Source: Streptosporangium saharense
Lineage (GTDB): Bacteria; Actinomycetota; Actinomycetes; Streptosporangiales; Streptosporangiaceae
Direction of reading: 5' to 3'
Length of the DNA stretch: 64,000 nt
Assembly (NCBI RefSeq): GCF_014203715.1
Contig: NZ_JACHJP010000013.1
Coordinates: 1 to 64,000 of the forward strand
Position numbers and translations under genes: made by a program. Shown one piece after another: positions 32,848-41,659 of the stretch. Position 1 is the first letter of the stretch; each line of letters starts with the position of its first letter. The notes below the pieces were generated by a model that was not told the DNA's origin, did not search any database, and saw nothing but the letters and a program-made list of their open reading frames with translations.

Positions 32848-33147
32848 TCAGTTGTACAAGACGGTGCCTCGGTACTGCACGGTGCCCGGGAAGTTGACCG
32901 ACGATATCTCGCCCACTCCCACCCGCGGGCCCTCCAGAGCGAACGGTCCCCACACGGGATTCACATGCAGGCCGCTCGCGTAAACCGCTTGCGTGCCCGT
33001 GCCGCCCGTGCACTTGCTGTAGACCATGTATCCCACCTGCCAGGTGGTGCAGCCCGTCGGGGCGGCTTGGGCGGGGGAGGCGGTGCTTACCAGCAACGAG
33101 GCGGTGAGCAGGGCGGTGGCGGACAGGGCCGTAAACCGGTTTCTCAT
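32848..33147 (-). CDS. Small secreted protein, unknown function
   Basis: 99 residues. Clear Sec signal peptide (MRNRF, then LSATALLTASLLVSTAS) with cleavage at AQA-AP. The mature part is ~70 residues with two Cys (GCTTW and SKCTGG) and aromatic beta-like strands (YMVYSKC, VQYRGTVLY). No family recognised. GGAAGC lies upstream of the ATG. Position within the degraded element region suggests either cargo or native flank. Confidence 0.65.
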   Translation of the reverse strand: MRNRFTALSATALLTASLLVSTASPAQAAPTGCTTWQVGYMVYSKCTGGTGTQAVYASGLHVNPVWGPFALEGPRVGVGEISSVNFPGTVQYRGTVLYN

Positions 33148-33314
33148 GTGCGCTTCCTCCGGCTTCGAAGGTAAATGGCACTTTCAGGTAAGAAACTTTC
33201 CTGAGCGGACAATACGCTCCAGGAAGAGCGAGACAAGCGCTTTCTGTGCCTTCACCAAGCCAAGAACGCCCTGCACGACGCCCCGCGTCGTTCTCCTGGG
33301 TGGGGCCCAGGCCA

Positions 33315-33581
33315 CTACGTCCGAACGCAGCCCTTTGCGGGGGCCGTCACACTGACTTCGTCAAATGTCCCCACATTCAGGTAGCTATAGGTCTCATTCC
33401 AGGAGGTGGTTGTGATCACGCCGGGACTGGACGTCGGGGTCGCGGGTCCAGTGCATCCTTCTCTGATCAACCACCAGACGTGGAACAGCGGCTCGGCGGT
33501 CTCCCACCTCCCCTGAGCGCGGGCGAAAGTGCGGGTGGTAGCAGCGGTGGCCGGGGTCGCCACCACCCCCACCGCCCTCAC
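33315..33581 (-). CDS. Possible short secreted protein or remnant
   Basis: 88 residues: RAVGVVATPATAATTRTFARAQGRW, then FHVWWLIREGCTG and TSWNETYSYLNVGTFDEVSVT. Tryptophans and beta-like strands suggest an exported domain fragment, with a start that may be artificial. I recognise no family. It overlaps the short frame described at 33529 on the other strand; at most one is real. Confidence 0.3.
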   Translation of the reverse strand: MRAVGVVATPATAATTRTFARAQGRWETAEPLFHVWWLIREGCTGPATPTSSPGVITTTSWNETYSYLNVGTFDEVSVTAPAKGCVRT

Positions 33582-33750
33582 CTCCGACGAGGCCCGCGAC
33601 AGGCTCTACAACTTCTTCCGTGACGCCTACCAGCTCAAGGACTGGGTCAAGAACGACCCGATGACCAATGCGGCAGCGACGACACACCCAAAGTTGGAGA
33701 GATCCCGCTCTTCTCAGCCTCTTCGGGGCTTACGGTTCCGCCATCGCTGA
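33529..33750 (+). pseudogene. Possible fragment of a hypothetical protein
   Basis: Only the middle looks protein-like: LTSDEARDRLYNFFRDAYQLKDWVKNDP, a helical aromatic motif I associate with actinobacterial hypothetical proteins of accessory regions. The ends are not convincing. Probably debris. Confidence 0.3.
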
Positions 33751-34076
33751 AAGCGCCTCAAGCTCACACGTCCGTAGCGGTACCGCAAGGTCGCTCGGTC
33801 GCCGTCGAGGATCAGCACTACATGCTTGATCAATGGGCCGCCGTAGCTGGGGCGTAGGCGTAGGCGCAGCATCTTCATGCGTAGGATCGGCCAGATCGGG
33901 CCGTTGTTCATGGCCGATTCCCAGGCGGTCACCAGGATCGGTCGTATTTCCTCGAAGCCTGGTAGAGGCCGGATCTCGCAGTATGTGTGAGGGAAGTCGT
34001 CGCCGGTCACCTCCAGTTCCGCGACCGGTTGGCGTCCCCGCAACAGCACGAAAACCGTTCTGGCCTCTTCGCCCAT
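33714..34076 (-). CDS. Conserved hypothetical protein
   Basis: 120 residues: TVFVLLRGRQPVAELEVTGDDFPHTYCEIRPLPGFEEIRPIL, then a basic C-terminus (RYGRVSLRRFQRWRNRKPRRG). The alternating beta-strand pattern and compositional match to short actinobacterial proteins suggest a real gene, but I cannot name it. It lies between the degraded element and the serine hydrolase, all on the minus strand. Confidence 0.55.
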   Translation of the reverse strand: MGEEARTVFVLLRGRQPVAELEVTGDDFPHTYCEIRPLPGFEEIRPILVTAWESAMNNGPIWPILRMKMLRLRLRPSYGGPLIKHVVLILDGDRATLRYRYGRVSLRRFQRWRNRKPRRG

Positions 34077-34223
34077 GGGGAACCCTTCGAAGCAGCGCGC
34101 CTGACCGGCCTTCGGGGTGATCAGGACCTGGCTGGAGAAAAGTATGCGCGGCCGTTGCGAGGCAACACCAGATCGTGTTCACCGTCGCGACCATTCGGAG
34201 GCGGTCACCGGCGTCTCAGGCGA

Positions 34224-34248
34224 AAGGCCCTCCCAGGGAGAGGGCCTT
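34224..34248 (-). terminator. Terminator of serine hydrolase gene
   Basis: AAGGCCCTC (34224-34232) pairs with GAGGGCCTT (34240-34248), loop 7 nt, just beyond the stop at 34259. Typical hairpin terminator. Confidence 0.65.
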
Positions 34249-34258
34249 CGGATCATTG

Positions 34259-35650
34259 TCAGGAGCAGAACTCGGCGTTCATGGCCTGGTTCATGGCCTG
34301 GTCGATGGCGGCGTCGTTGAGGGAGGGGAGGGCGGTCGCGGCGACGGTGATGTTGCGGCGGTCGGTGTGGAAGCTGTAGGTGGCGTAGCCGGGGATGTGG
34401 CCCTTGTGTCCCCAGACGGTCGTGCCGCAGGACAGGGTGAGTTTCATCAGGCCCAGGCCGTACTCGAAGCCGGGGGCGACCGGGACGGTCTGCTTCATCT
34501 GGGTCAGCAGGCCGGGGGAGAACAGCCTGCCGCGGAGGAGCTGGTCGAAGAAGCGGTTGACGTCGGAGGTGGTGGAGACGATGGCGCCCGCGGCCCAGGC
34601 GTTGGAGGGGTTGAAGGTAGTGATGTCTTCGAGTCGGTTCTTCTCGTCACGCATGTAGCCGTGGGGGTGGGGGCCGGCGATGCCGCGGGCGGTGGTGGGA
34701 AGGTAGGTGGACCGTAGGCCGAGCGGGGCGATCACGCGGGTGTGCAGGGCGACGGACAGGCTCTGGCCGGTGACCTTCTCGATCAGCAGGCCGAGGGCGG
34801 CGTAGCCGGTGTTCGAGTAGGCCCAGCGGACGCCGGGGTCGGAGGTCGGCGGCAGGTTCGTGCCGATGGCGATCAGCCTGCGGGGGGTGTAGGTGGTTTC
34901 GGCCAGGCGGCGCAGTCCGGCCGGGGTCTCGTCGAAGGTGGCGGCGTAGTCGGCGATGCCGCCGGTGTGGTTGAGTAGCATCCGGACGGTGATCTTGTCC
35001 TGGCGGGGGAGCAGGCCGGGGAGGTAGCGGCCGATGGGAGCGTCCAGGACGATCTTCTTCTCGTCGACGAGCTTGAGGACCAGGGCGGCGACGAAGGACT
35101 TGGTGACGCTGCCGATGCGCCAGCGCCCGTTGCGCGGGACGGGGGCGTGGGTGCGGAGGTCACCGGTGCCCGCGGTGCCGGTCCAGTTGCCGTTCTCGTC
35201 ACGGGTCTCGGCCAGGGCGCCGGGGGCTCCGGCGGCGACGAGCGCGTCCAGGGCGGCCTGGACCGCCTGCCGCCGGGTTGGCTCGGCATGGGCGGACCGG
35301 CCGGTGACCGGTGCCTGGGCGTGGGTGGGCCATGGAGCGTTCGATGTCTGGGTGTGGACGGGCTGGACGGCGAGCCATGGGGCGGCTGGTGCCTGGGAGC
35401 GGGCGTGGACGTGGGCGATCCATGGAACGCCTGATGTCTGGGCGTGGCCTGGCTGGACGGCGAGTTGAGGGATGGCCGGCGTCCGAGTGGTGACCGATGC
35501 GTGGGTGCGGGCGGGCTGTGGGATGGCTGGTGCCTGGGCGGTGGCTGACGACTGGGTGGTGGTCAGTGGCTGGGCGATGGCTGGGGTAGGGGATGAGGTC
35601 GGCAGCAGGGCTACGGCGAGCAGCAGTGGTGCGACGGTGTGCGGTTTCAC
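34259..35650 (-). CDS. Secreted serine hydrolase (DD-peptidase/beta-lactamase family)
   Basis: 463 residues. Signal peptide (VAPLLLAVALLPTSS, cleavage near AIA-QP), then a ~110-residue low-complexity linker of Pro/Ala/Gln/Thr with near repeats such as LAVQPGHAQTSGVPW and LAVQPVHTQTSNAPW. The catalytic domain has SVTKSF (SxxK), YSNTGY (YxN) and HKG in VWGHKGHIPG, the class C/R61-type triad. Likely a D-alanyl-D-alanine carboxypeptidase or esterase outside the cell. The GTG at 35650 follows AAGGAG. Confidence 0.9.
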   Translation of the reverse strand: MKPHTVAPLLLAVALLPTSSPTPAIAQPLTTTQSSATAQAPAIPQPARTHASVTTRTPAIPQLAVQPGHAQTSGVPWIAHVHARSQAPAAPWLAVQPVHTQTSNAPWPTHAQAPVTGRSAHAEPTRRQAVQAALDALVAAGAPGALAETRDENGNWTGTAGTGDLRTHAPVPRNGRWRIGSVTKSFVAALVLKLVDEKKIVLDAPIGRYLPGLLPRQDKITVRMLLNHTGGIADYAATFDETPAGLRRLAETTYTPRRLIAIGTNLPPTSDPGVRWAYSNTGYAALGLLIEKVTGQSLSVALHTRVIAPLGLRSTYLPTTARGIAGPHPHGYMRDEKNRLEDITTFNPSNAWAAGAIVSTTSDVNRFFDQLLRGRLFSPGLLTQMKQTVPVAPGFEYGLGLMKLTLSCGTTVWGHKGHIPGYATYSFHTDRRNITVAATALPSLNDAAIDQAMNQAMNAEFCS

Positions 35651-36079
35651 GGGAAACTCCTTCGCCTGGGCTCCACGGCCGTGAGGCGGTGGAGACCGGT
35701 TGTGGAAAGCCACGGGGCGGTCCGCCACTGATGCGCGGGCCGCCCCGGGGTTGTTCAACGGGATGTTCCGTCCGGCGTGTCGCGGGCCGGTACGGTCGCC
35801 GGGATGACGTTCCGGGAGGTCACCGGGTTCGGTGCGGGTTCCGGGACTGGGTCACCCCGGCCGTGTTCTGGTTCGCGGTCCGGTCCGGCCGTGTTCTGGA
35901 CACGGATGGCCGTGTTCCGCGCATGGCCCAGGTTCCGCGTCATGGTCCAGCGGAGGGCTGGATACGGTCCGGCCGTATTCTGAGTCACGATCCGGTCCGG
36001 TCGGGTTCCGCGTCATGGTCCGGCCGGAGGTGAGCCGTGGCCCGGTCGGGTTCTGGGTCACGGTCCGGCCGGGCTTGGG
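35651..36079. repeat. Intergenic degenerate tandem repeats
   Basis: About 430 bp without a gene. From ~35830 to 36080 it is built of imperfect repeats of a ~25-45 bp unit containing GGTTCTGGGTCACGG, GTCATGGTCCGGCCG and GGTCCGGCCGTGTTCTGG. Units vary in length and order. Open frames here on both strands are products of the repeats. The function is unknown; such arrays may arise by slippage. Confidence 0.6.
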
Positions 36080-37519
36080 TTACGGCGCGGTGGGGGTCTG
36101 CGTCATGGGGCGGCAGGGTGGGGTCTGGAAGACGACGCCGTCCAGGAAGTTGCCGAAGGTCGGGCGGCCTCCCGCGGCCGATACCGACTCGAAGGCGAAT
36201 CGGGTGACGGTCTGCCCTGCGGGCACGACGTAGGTGCCGGTGTAGTGGCCCCAGGCGGTGTTGCCGTCGGAGATGTCCGGGGAGGAGGCTCCTGTCGGGT
36301 TCTGGGGCGTGGTGGCGCCCGGGGCGCCGATGAGCACCCGCATCACGTCGGTGCCGAGACGGCCCCGGTGGTACAGCGACCAGGTCATCACGGTGCCGGG
36401 GACGGTGGGGACGTCCTGGTAGAGCGTGGAGACCTGGTTGGCGTTGAGCTCGGCGAACTGGTTGCCTTCCGCGGCCGGGACGCCGTTCGCGCTGTTCCAG
36501 ATCTCCAGCTTGTGGTCGGTGGCGGTGGTGTGCCAGCCGACGGTCGGGTTGGTCGAGGCGTCAGGGATGTTCCAGTCGACCCTGGCCACGGGCGGGGTCT
36601 CGAAGCCGCCGTTGATCAGGTTGATGGGCTCGCGGAGGCAGGTGACCGTGACGGTGACCGTGGCCGTGCTGGTTCCGCAGGCGGTGGTGACGGTGTAGGT
36701 GAAGGTGTCGGTGCCGCCAAGGCCCGCGTTGGGCGTGTAGACCACGCTGTTGCCGGAGATCGTCGCGGTGCCGTGGCGGGGCTGGGTGACGCTCGTGATC
36801 GCCGGGAGGGTCGCGGTGTCGTTGGCCAGCACGGGCACGGTGACGGCGGTTGCCTCGGTGGTGGTCGCGGTGTCGTTGACGGCCCTGGTGGGCAGGATGG
36901 ACTGGCCGTTGACGATCCGGATCGCCGGGGCCGCGGTGTTGTTCCCGAGCTGTCCCGGAGCGGCCAGCCAGCTGCTGATCCCGAGCGGTCGGATGGTCAT
37001 GCTCCGCCCGATGGTGCCTGGCTTGACCCGGAAGGTGATGGTCTTGGGGGTGGGGTCGGTCTTGGTGCCTGGCGAGGTGATCGTCAGGGTGTTACCGCTG
37101 ACACTGCCCGTCCCGGTCTGCGAGACGATGTCGGCGTTGGCCAGCAGGGACGACAGGTCCCAGGTGGTGGTGTAGGTGCGGACCACCAGCGGCCACCGGG
37201 CCGTCTGGTGCCTCAGGGAGAGGGTGAAGACGCCACCCGGGGCGATCTCCCCGCCCCACAGGGACGGGGAGGTGGTGACCGAGATGTTCCCGTTGCCCAG
37301 CCGTACGCCGATGATGTTCTTCCAGTAGTACTCGACGGGGTAGTTGTGCTGCCCCTGCCGGATGCACGACGGGGCGGCCTGGGTGACCGCCTGCCGTACG
37401 CCATCCGTCGCGTGTGCCGCAGGGGCGGTCACCGCCTGGGTGCCCGACGCGGCCAGCAGCGTCGCCAGGGAGTAGGCCAACGCGGTGAGCGCGGCTCGGG
37501 GCCGCTGTGACATCAACAC
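36080..37519 (-). CDS. Secreted protein with Ig-like and CBM-like domains
   Basis: 479 residues with a Sec signal peptide (AALTALAYSLATLLAASG, cleavage near AHA-TD). Domain 1 (~45-200) is a Cys-started beta region. Then an Ig/cadherin-like repeat: AVNDTATTTEATAVTVPVLANDTA with RHGTATISGNSVVYTPNAGLGGTDTFTYTVTTACG, the pattern of VCBS/Big tandem domains. The C-terminal ~150 residues with NLINGGFETPP and HKLEIWNSANGVPAAEGNQFAELNA resemble DUF642-like galactose-binding jelly rolls. Probably wall or matrix associated. GTG start with GGAG 6 nt upstream. Confidence 0.8.
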   Translation of the reverse strand: MLMSQRPRAALTALAYSLATLLAASGTQAVTAPAAHATDGVRQAVTQAAPSCIRQGQHNYPVEYYWKNIIGVRLGNGNISVTTSPSLWGGEIAPGGVFTLSLRHQTARWPLVVRTYTTTWDLSSLLANADIVSQTGTGSVSGNTLTITSPGTKTDPTPKTITFRVKPGTIGRSMTIRPLGISSWLAAPGQLGNNTAAPAIRIVNGQSILPTRAVNDTATTTEATAVTVPVLANDTATLPAITSVTQPRHGTATISGNSVVYTPNAGLGGTDTFTYTVTTACGTSTATVTVTVTCLREPINLINGGFETPPVARVDWNIPDASTNPTVGWHTTATDHKLEIWNSANGVPAAEGNQFAELNANQVSTLYQDVPTVPGTVMTWSLYHRGRLGTDVMRVLIGAPGATTPQNPTGASSPDISDGNTAWGHYTGTYVVPAGQTVTRFAFESVSAAGGRPTFGNFLDGVVFQTPPCRPMTQTPTAP

Positions 37520-37955
37520 GAAAAACTCCACTCTGTTGTGAGAGATACGGTCGGAACCCGGCGAGCCGGGTGGCTCTGAGACGTGTCCGGGCAGGTCGGT
37601 GGGGTGCGGTGATCGCTGGTCGTCGGCGTGGACCTCACGCCGCCGCCCGGTTCCGAGCTCCGGATCGTGGCGAGCGGAGCGAGCCTCGGACACGACGAGG
37701 TGTACGGCCCGGCCTGGTCCTGACCGGGGTTGCGTCGTGCGTGCCGTACTCCAATGGAGTCCGCCTACGGTCGGCGTGCTCCTTGGCGGTGACGGGAAGG
37801 GCGGCGGTCTCCCGCGATGACGGGCGCCGGACCGAGGTGGACATGAGTCACTGCTACCAAAGCCGCTGACTCTGTGTGGTCAACTAGGTGCGCGGAGTAC
37901 CTGATCTTTGTCTGGATGGTTGGTGGCACCTGACCTTGGACGGCGGCATGTCCCG
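37520..37955. other. Intergenic region, no gene recognised
   Basis: 436 bp between the Ig-like secreted gene (5' side) and the 3' end of the DMT transporter. Possible frames look like chance. I see no tRNA or strong hairpin. Confidence 0.4.
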
Positions 37956-38927
37956 TCACATGGGCGTATTCCGTGGATCGTCATGGTCACCACCGAGAAG
38001 GACGGCGTCGGCACGGTCGCGTCCGGAGGTGGCCAGGGCGACCACCGTCGCGAGCAGTACCGCGCCGCCGAGCAGGGTGAGGACCGTGAGGCGCTCACCG
38101 AGGAGCCATACGGCGATGACCGCCGCCGCCAGCGGTTCCACGAGCGTGATGATCGAGGCCGTGGTCGCCGGCACCGCCCGCAGACCCGTGAAGAACAGCC
38201 CGTACGCCAGAGCGCTGGGGAACAGCCCCAGGTAGACGAGGAGGGCCGTGACCGTCACCGGAGCACCTCGCTCGGGCAGGAGCCCCATGGCCAGGGCGAA
38301 GGGCAGCAGGCACACCGACCCCGTGGCGAAGCCGATCAACGCGTTGCCGACGGGGTCGTCACCGCCCTCCTCGGCGCCGATCACCTGGCTGAGCAGGGTG
38401 GTGCCCGCGTATCCGACGGCGGACAACAGCGCCAGCCCCACGCCCGGCAGGGAGGAACGGACGGTCGAGCCGCCGCCGAACACCAGCATCGCCAGGCCGG
38501 TCAGCGCCACGACGATGACCAGGATCCTTTGGCGGCCGAGGCGCTCGGCCATCCACAGGCGGGCACCCAGGGCTACGAGAACCGGTCCGGATCCCAGGGT
38601 CACCATGGTGGCGACGGCGACCCCGGCGACGTTCACCGAGGCGAAATAGGCCGCCTGGTAGACGGCCATTCCAGCGCCGGTCACGGTGAATCGCCAGAGA
38701 CCTGACTTCAACCGGCCAGCCAGCGAAGGTCGTAGCAGCGACCGGGCCACGGCGAGGGCGACGGTGCCGCAGAGGAAGCGCCAGAACGACACCGTCAGCG
38801 GATCGAGTCCGCTGGTCGAGTGGAGCACGGCGGCGACGACGCCACCTGTTCCCCATGCGACGGCCGCCGTGGCGATGTAGAACATGGCCCTGCCGACCGG
38901 CAGGGAACCTGAGTGAAGCACGATCAT
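37956..38927 (-). CDS. EamA/DMT-superfamily transporter
   Basis: 323 residues with ten hydrophobic segments in two EamA halves. The first half opens VAWGTGGVVAAVLHSTSGLDPLTVSFWRFLCG; the second contains SAVGYAGTTLL and LVEPLAAAVIAVWLLGE, the EP-x-x-A-hallmark of DMT exporters. It likely exports amino acids or metabolites. The start is uncertain (38927 or 38885). A palindromic hairpin sits 50 bp upstream. Confidence 0.88.
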   Translation of the reverse strand: MIVLHSGSLPVGRAMFYIATAAVAWGTGGVVAAVLHSTSGLDPLTVSFWRFLCGTVALAVARSLLRPSLAGRLKSGLWRFTVTGAGMAVYQAAYFASVNVAGVAVATMVTLGSGPVLVALGARLWMAERLGRQRILVIVVALTGLAMLVFGGGSTVRSSLPGVGLALLSAVGYAGTTLLSQVIGAEEGGDDPVGNALIGFATGSVCLLPFALAMGLLPERGAPVTVTALLVYLGLFPSALAYGLFFTGLRAVPATTASIITLVEPLAAAVIAVWLLGERLTVLTLLGGAVLLATVVALATSGRDRADAVLLGGDHDDPRNTPM

Positions 38928-38977
38928 CTCCGGGGATCGCTGTCTCGACGGAATCGTCAGTCGCGGACAGCGAGGAA

Positions 38978-39005
38978 ACGCGCCGGGTGTGAACACCCGG
39001 CGCGT
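38978..39005. terminator. 13-bp-arm palindrome upstream of DMT transporter
   Basis: ACGCGCCGGGTGT (38978-38990) and ACACCCGGCGCGT (38993-39005) are perfectly complementary with a 2-nt centre. It lies downstream of the BP74-like gene and upstream of the DMT gene, both on the minus strand, so it may end the former or be an operator of the latter. Confidence 0.55.
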
Positions 39006-39097
39006 GGAAATGTCGCGCCGTCCGCTAGTGAGCGGGCGGCGGAGAGATGATCAAGCACATACCGGTGACCCTAACGCCTCTTGGGAGGACCGGGACC

Positions 39098-39526
39098 CTA
39101 CGGCGCCGGGATCTCCCGGGTCAGGCGGGAGGTCCAGGGGCACCAGATGTAGCCGGGGAGGAAGGCACCGCCCGCCTCGTCCAGGTGGTCCTCGACGTAG
39201 GGGATCGTGGCGTCGCACACCTCGATGGCGACGTCGAAGAAGTCGACCGTGTCGGAGTTGTAGTGGTAGTTCCAGCGCGGGTTGTAGGAGGCCTGGCGCG
39301 GGACGATCCTGCCGACGATGTGGGGCCTGTCGGTGGTCGCGCCGCTCAGCAGGTCCCTGGCGTGCTGGATCTTGGCGGGGTCGGTGAGCTTGAGGACGGC
39401 CTTGTCGCGGGTGATGTCGGTGTACTCGAAATAGGCGGCCTGCTGGTCCTGGGCCTGGGCGGGGGTGGTCAGGGCGAGCATCGCGACCGCCGCGAAGGCG
39501 GCGATCTTGGGGATGGCACGTCGCAT
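39098..39526 (-). CDS. Secreted BP74-like (calmodulin-binding-type) protein
   Basis: 142 residues. Signal peptide (IAAFAAVAMLALTTPAQA). The mature part YFEYTDITRDKAVLKLTDPAKIQHARDLLSG, HIVGRIVPRQASYNPRWNYHYNSDTVDFFDVAIEVCDATIPYVEDHLDEAGGAFLPG is the BP74 N-terminal-domain pattern, first named from a slime-mould calmodulin-binding protein and common in actinomycetes as a secreted single domain. Bacterial role unknown. It stands alone and ends in the 38978 hairpin. Confidence 0.75.
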   Translation of the reverse strand: MRRAIPKIAAFAAVAMLALTTPAQAQDQQAAYFEYTDITRDKAVLKLTDPAKIQHARDLLSGATTDRPHIVGRIVPRQASYNPRWNYHYNSDTVDFFDVAIEVCDATIPYVEDHLDEAGGAFLPGYIWCPWTSRLTREIPAP

Positions 39527-39680
39527 GGCTGTCTCCTCGTGTGCGAGTTACATCTGGTCGCACACTGTAAACAGTCGATCACCCAAGGTGTCCACTGTCC
39601 TCGCCGCCGCGCGGAAACTGACCTGCGGTGACACGGAAACTGTCCCCGCCGTCACATAGAACCGCCAAACGGAAACGTCC

Positions 39681-39715
39681 TCGCCACGCCGTACTGATCA
39701 GGTACGGCGTGGCGA
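39681..39715 (-). terminator. Strong terminator of the sigma operon
   Basis: TCGCCACGCCGTAC (39681-39694) and GTACGGCGTGGCGA (39702-39715) form a perfect 14-bp stem with a 7-nt loop, 9 bp beyond the stop of the gene ending at 39724. Confidence 0.75.
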
Positions 39716-39723
39716 GAAGCGTG

Positions 39724-40302
39724 TCAGTTCGTGCGGCGGCCCTTCCAGGTCGGGTCGTCGACCGCGACGCACGGTCCGACCTGGCCGGTGATCAGGGTCG
39801 CGGTCAGGCGCCACAGCATCTCGTGCTTGCGCGTCTTGGCCGTCTCCTCCTGGTCACCGGCGAACTCCAGCACCAGCGTCTGGTCCTTGCCGACGCGCTG
39901 GGGGTTGATGTCCAGGCCACCCTTGACGAGGCGGGCTGCCGCGTCGGGCCACGGCCCCATGGCCATCCGGCCGGTCGTCTTTCCCCTGCCGTCCTTGCAC
40001 TCCTTGCCGGGCGGCAGATAGGTGACGTCGGCCTGGACGCCGGCCGCGTTCAGGTCCCGCTCCAGCCGGTCGACGTCCTTGAACTCGTGAATCCGTACCT
40101 TGACCGTGCCGTCGGCGCCCTTGCTCACCGCGTAGGCGGACTGCTCGGAGCCGGTCAGCAGCGGCACCGCGATCGCCGCCGCGGCGGCCAGTCCGGCCAC
40201 CGCCGCCCCGGTGAACATCCGTCGGGTCGTACGGCGACGCCGCTCGGCACGCGCGATGATCTCGGTCTTCAGTTCCATCAGTATCTGCTCCTCGAAACTC
40301 AT
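39724..40302 (-). CDS. Single-pass membrane protein coupled to ECF sigma
   Basis: 192 residues. N-terminal cytoplasmic helix (MSFEEQILMELKTEIIARAERRRRTTRRMF), one transmembrane helix (GAAVAGLAAAAAIAVPLLTG) and an extracytoplasmic domain with two Cys (GKECKDG, VGPCVAVDD). The ATG overlaps the sigma stop as ATGA. The topology fits a regulatory partner, but there is no zinc-binding anti-sigma motif (HxxxCxxC), so an anti-sigma role is only inferred. Related proteins are common downstream of such sigma genes in this family of bacteria. Confidence 0.7.
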   Translation of the reverse strand: MSFEEQILMELKTEIIARAERRRRTTRRMFTGAAVAGLAAAAAIAVPLLTGSEQSAYAVSKGADGTVKVRIHEFKDVDRLERDLNAAGVQADVTYLPPGKECKDGRGKTTGRMAMGPWPDAAARLVKGGLDINPQRVGKDQTLVLEFAGDQEETAKTRKHEMLWRLTATLITGQVGPCVAVDDPTWKGRRTN

Positions 40303-40850
40303 CCCGGTGTTCCTTCCATGACGAGGGGCAGGGCTTTGAGCGTCTGGCGGGCTCGGTGCAGGCGCGTTTTGGCGGTGCTCTGCCGGATGCCGAGGGCGAG
40401 TGCGGCCTCCGTGACCGTGAGCTGGTCGACGACGACCAGTTCCAGTACTTCGCGCTCCCCCTTCGGCAGTTCGGCTATGGCCGTGAACATCTGCCTGGCG
40501 TGCCGTTCCGCGTCGATGCGTTCCTCCAGCCTGGCGACGTCGTCGGTGTCCAGCTGTCGCCGTCCACCGACCCGGTCCGTCAGTTGGTGCCGTCTGTACT
40601 CCCGGCGTCGTTCGGCCGAGATCGTCTTACGGGCCACCCCGTACAGCCATGCGATCTCGGAGCCCAGGTCGGCCCGGTAGGTGTGGGCCGAGTCGAGCAC
40701 GGCCACGAACACCTCGGCCACGAGATCGGCCACGGTGTGCGGGTCGTCCACGCGACGGGCGAGGAAACGGGTGACCGCGTCGACATGCCGCCGATAGAAG
40801 GCGTCGAACGCCACAGGATCTGTAGCGATCTTCGCCTGTTTGCGACGCAC
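40299..40850 (-). CDS. ECF-type RNA polymerase sigma factor
   Basis: 183 residues. Region 2: AFDAFYRRHVDAVTRFLARRVDDPHTVADLVAEVFVAVLDSAHTY, then LGSEIAWLYGVARKTISAERRREYRR; region 4: IAELPKGEREVLELVVVDQLTVTEAALALGIRQSTAKTRLHRARQTLK. It reads into a coupled membrane protein gene. GTG start at 40850. Target promoters are unknown; the coupled membrane protein suggests envelope control. Confidence 0.9.
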   Translation of the reverse strand: MRRKQAKIATDPVAFDAFYRRHVDAVTRFLARRVDDPHTVADLVAEVFVAVLDSAHTYRADLGSEIAWLYGVARKTISAERRREYRRHQLTDRVGGRRQLDTDDVARLEERIDAERHARQMFTAIAELPKGEREVLELVVVDQLTVTEAALALGIRQSTAKTRLHRARQTLKALPLVMEGTPG

Positions 40851-40926
40851 CGGTCATGCTCCCTTCGTCGTTTCGCCCCTGTTTGGTGAGAATCGAGGAG
40901 AAGGGTTACATCCGCAGGTCAGAACC

Positions 40927-41542
40927 TCACAGAGCCTGGCGGAGACGCGAAACGGCCGCCCGAGTGGCGGACCTGGTGAGCGCGGGGTCGAACTCGCCGA
41001 CGTTGCCGTCGTGCTCCAGCACGATCACGGTGTTCTTCGCCCGGACGAACACGACGTCGACCGCGACCATCATGCCCCGCATCCTGGCGTCGTTCTCCAA
41101 CCTGCTGCCGGAGAGCCCGGCGCGGTACTTGATGCCGTACGTTCCTTCGCCGAGCCGGTCTGTCGGCAGCGCGCGGACGATCTCCCGGGAGGCGTCCGTT
41201 TTGACGGTTATCGTACGGCAGTGCCGGGCCATGGCCCTGGCCGCGCGTTCCAGGGCGGAGATCTCCCGGGCGGTTGCGCGCACGATGTACTCGGTGACCC
41301 CCTTCCCACCGGCCCCCGTACTTCAGCGCCGTCGCGACCCTGCTCCGATAGACCGTGGAGACCTTTCCGACGGCGGCGCCGCATTTCCTGTCCTGATCGA
41401 AAACGGAATTCCGCAGGATGTCCGTACGGTAATCGCCACGGACGAACTCGGCGCCGAGGTCGTCCGGCGTCAGGAGGGCCGTCTTGAGGGGAGCGGTCAG
41501 CATCGATCCGGCCAGGACGGCCGCCAGGAGGCTATTGATCAT
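40927..41542 (-). pseudogene. Sensor-domain (PknH-like) secreted protein, frameshifted
   Basis: The first frame has a short signal-like N-terminus (SLLAAVLAGSMLTAP), then LLTPDDLGAEFVRGDYRTD and DQDRKCGAAVGKVSTVYRSRVATALKYGG. At the run of five G on the coding strand (41298-41302) the sense continues in the next frame as VTEYIVRATAREISALERAARAMARHCRTITV and VDVVFVRAKNTVIVLEHDGN. Both parts fit one family of PknH/sensor-domain-type extracellular proteins with a C...C pair. One base is lost or gained; either a true null or an assembly error. Confidence 0.75.
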
Positions 41543-41659
41543 TTGGCCACTTTAGGAGCCTCTCTGTCGCCACCGGACGGCGGACCGATAACGATAAAAT
41601 CCCGTGGCCGACAAGCGGAAAACGCCCGATCGATCTTGTCGTGACGTGACGATGAGGGC

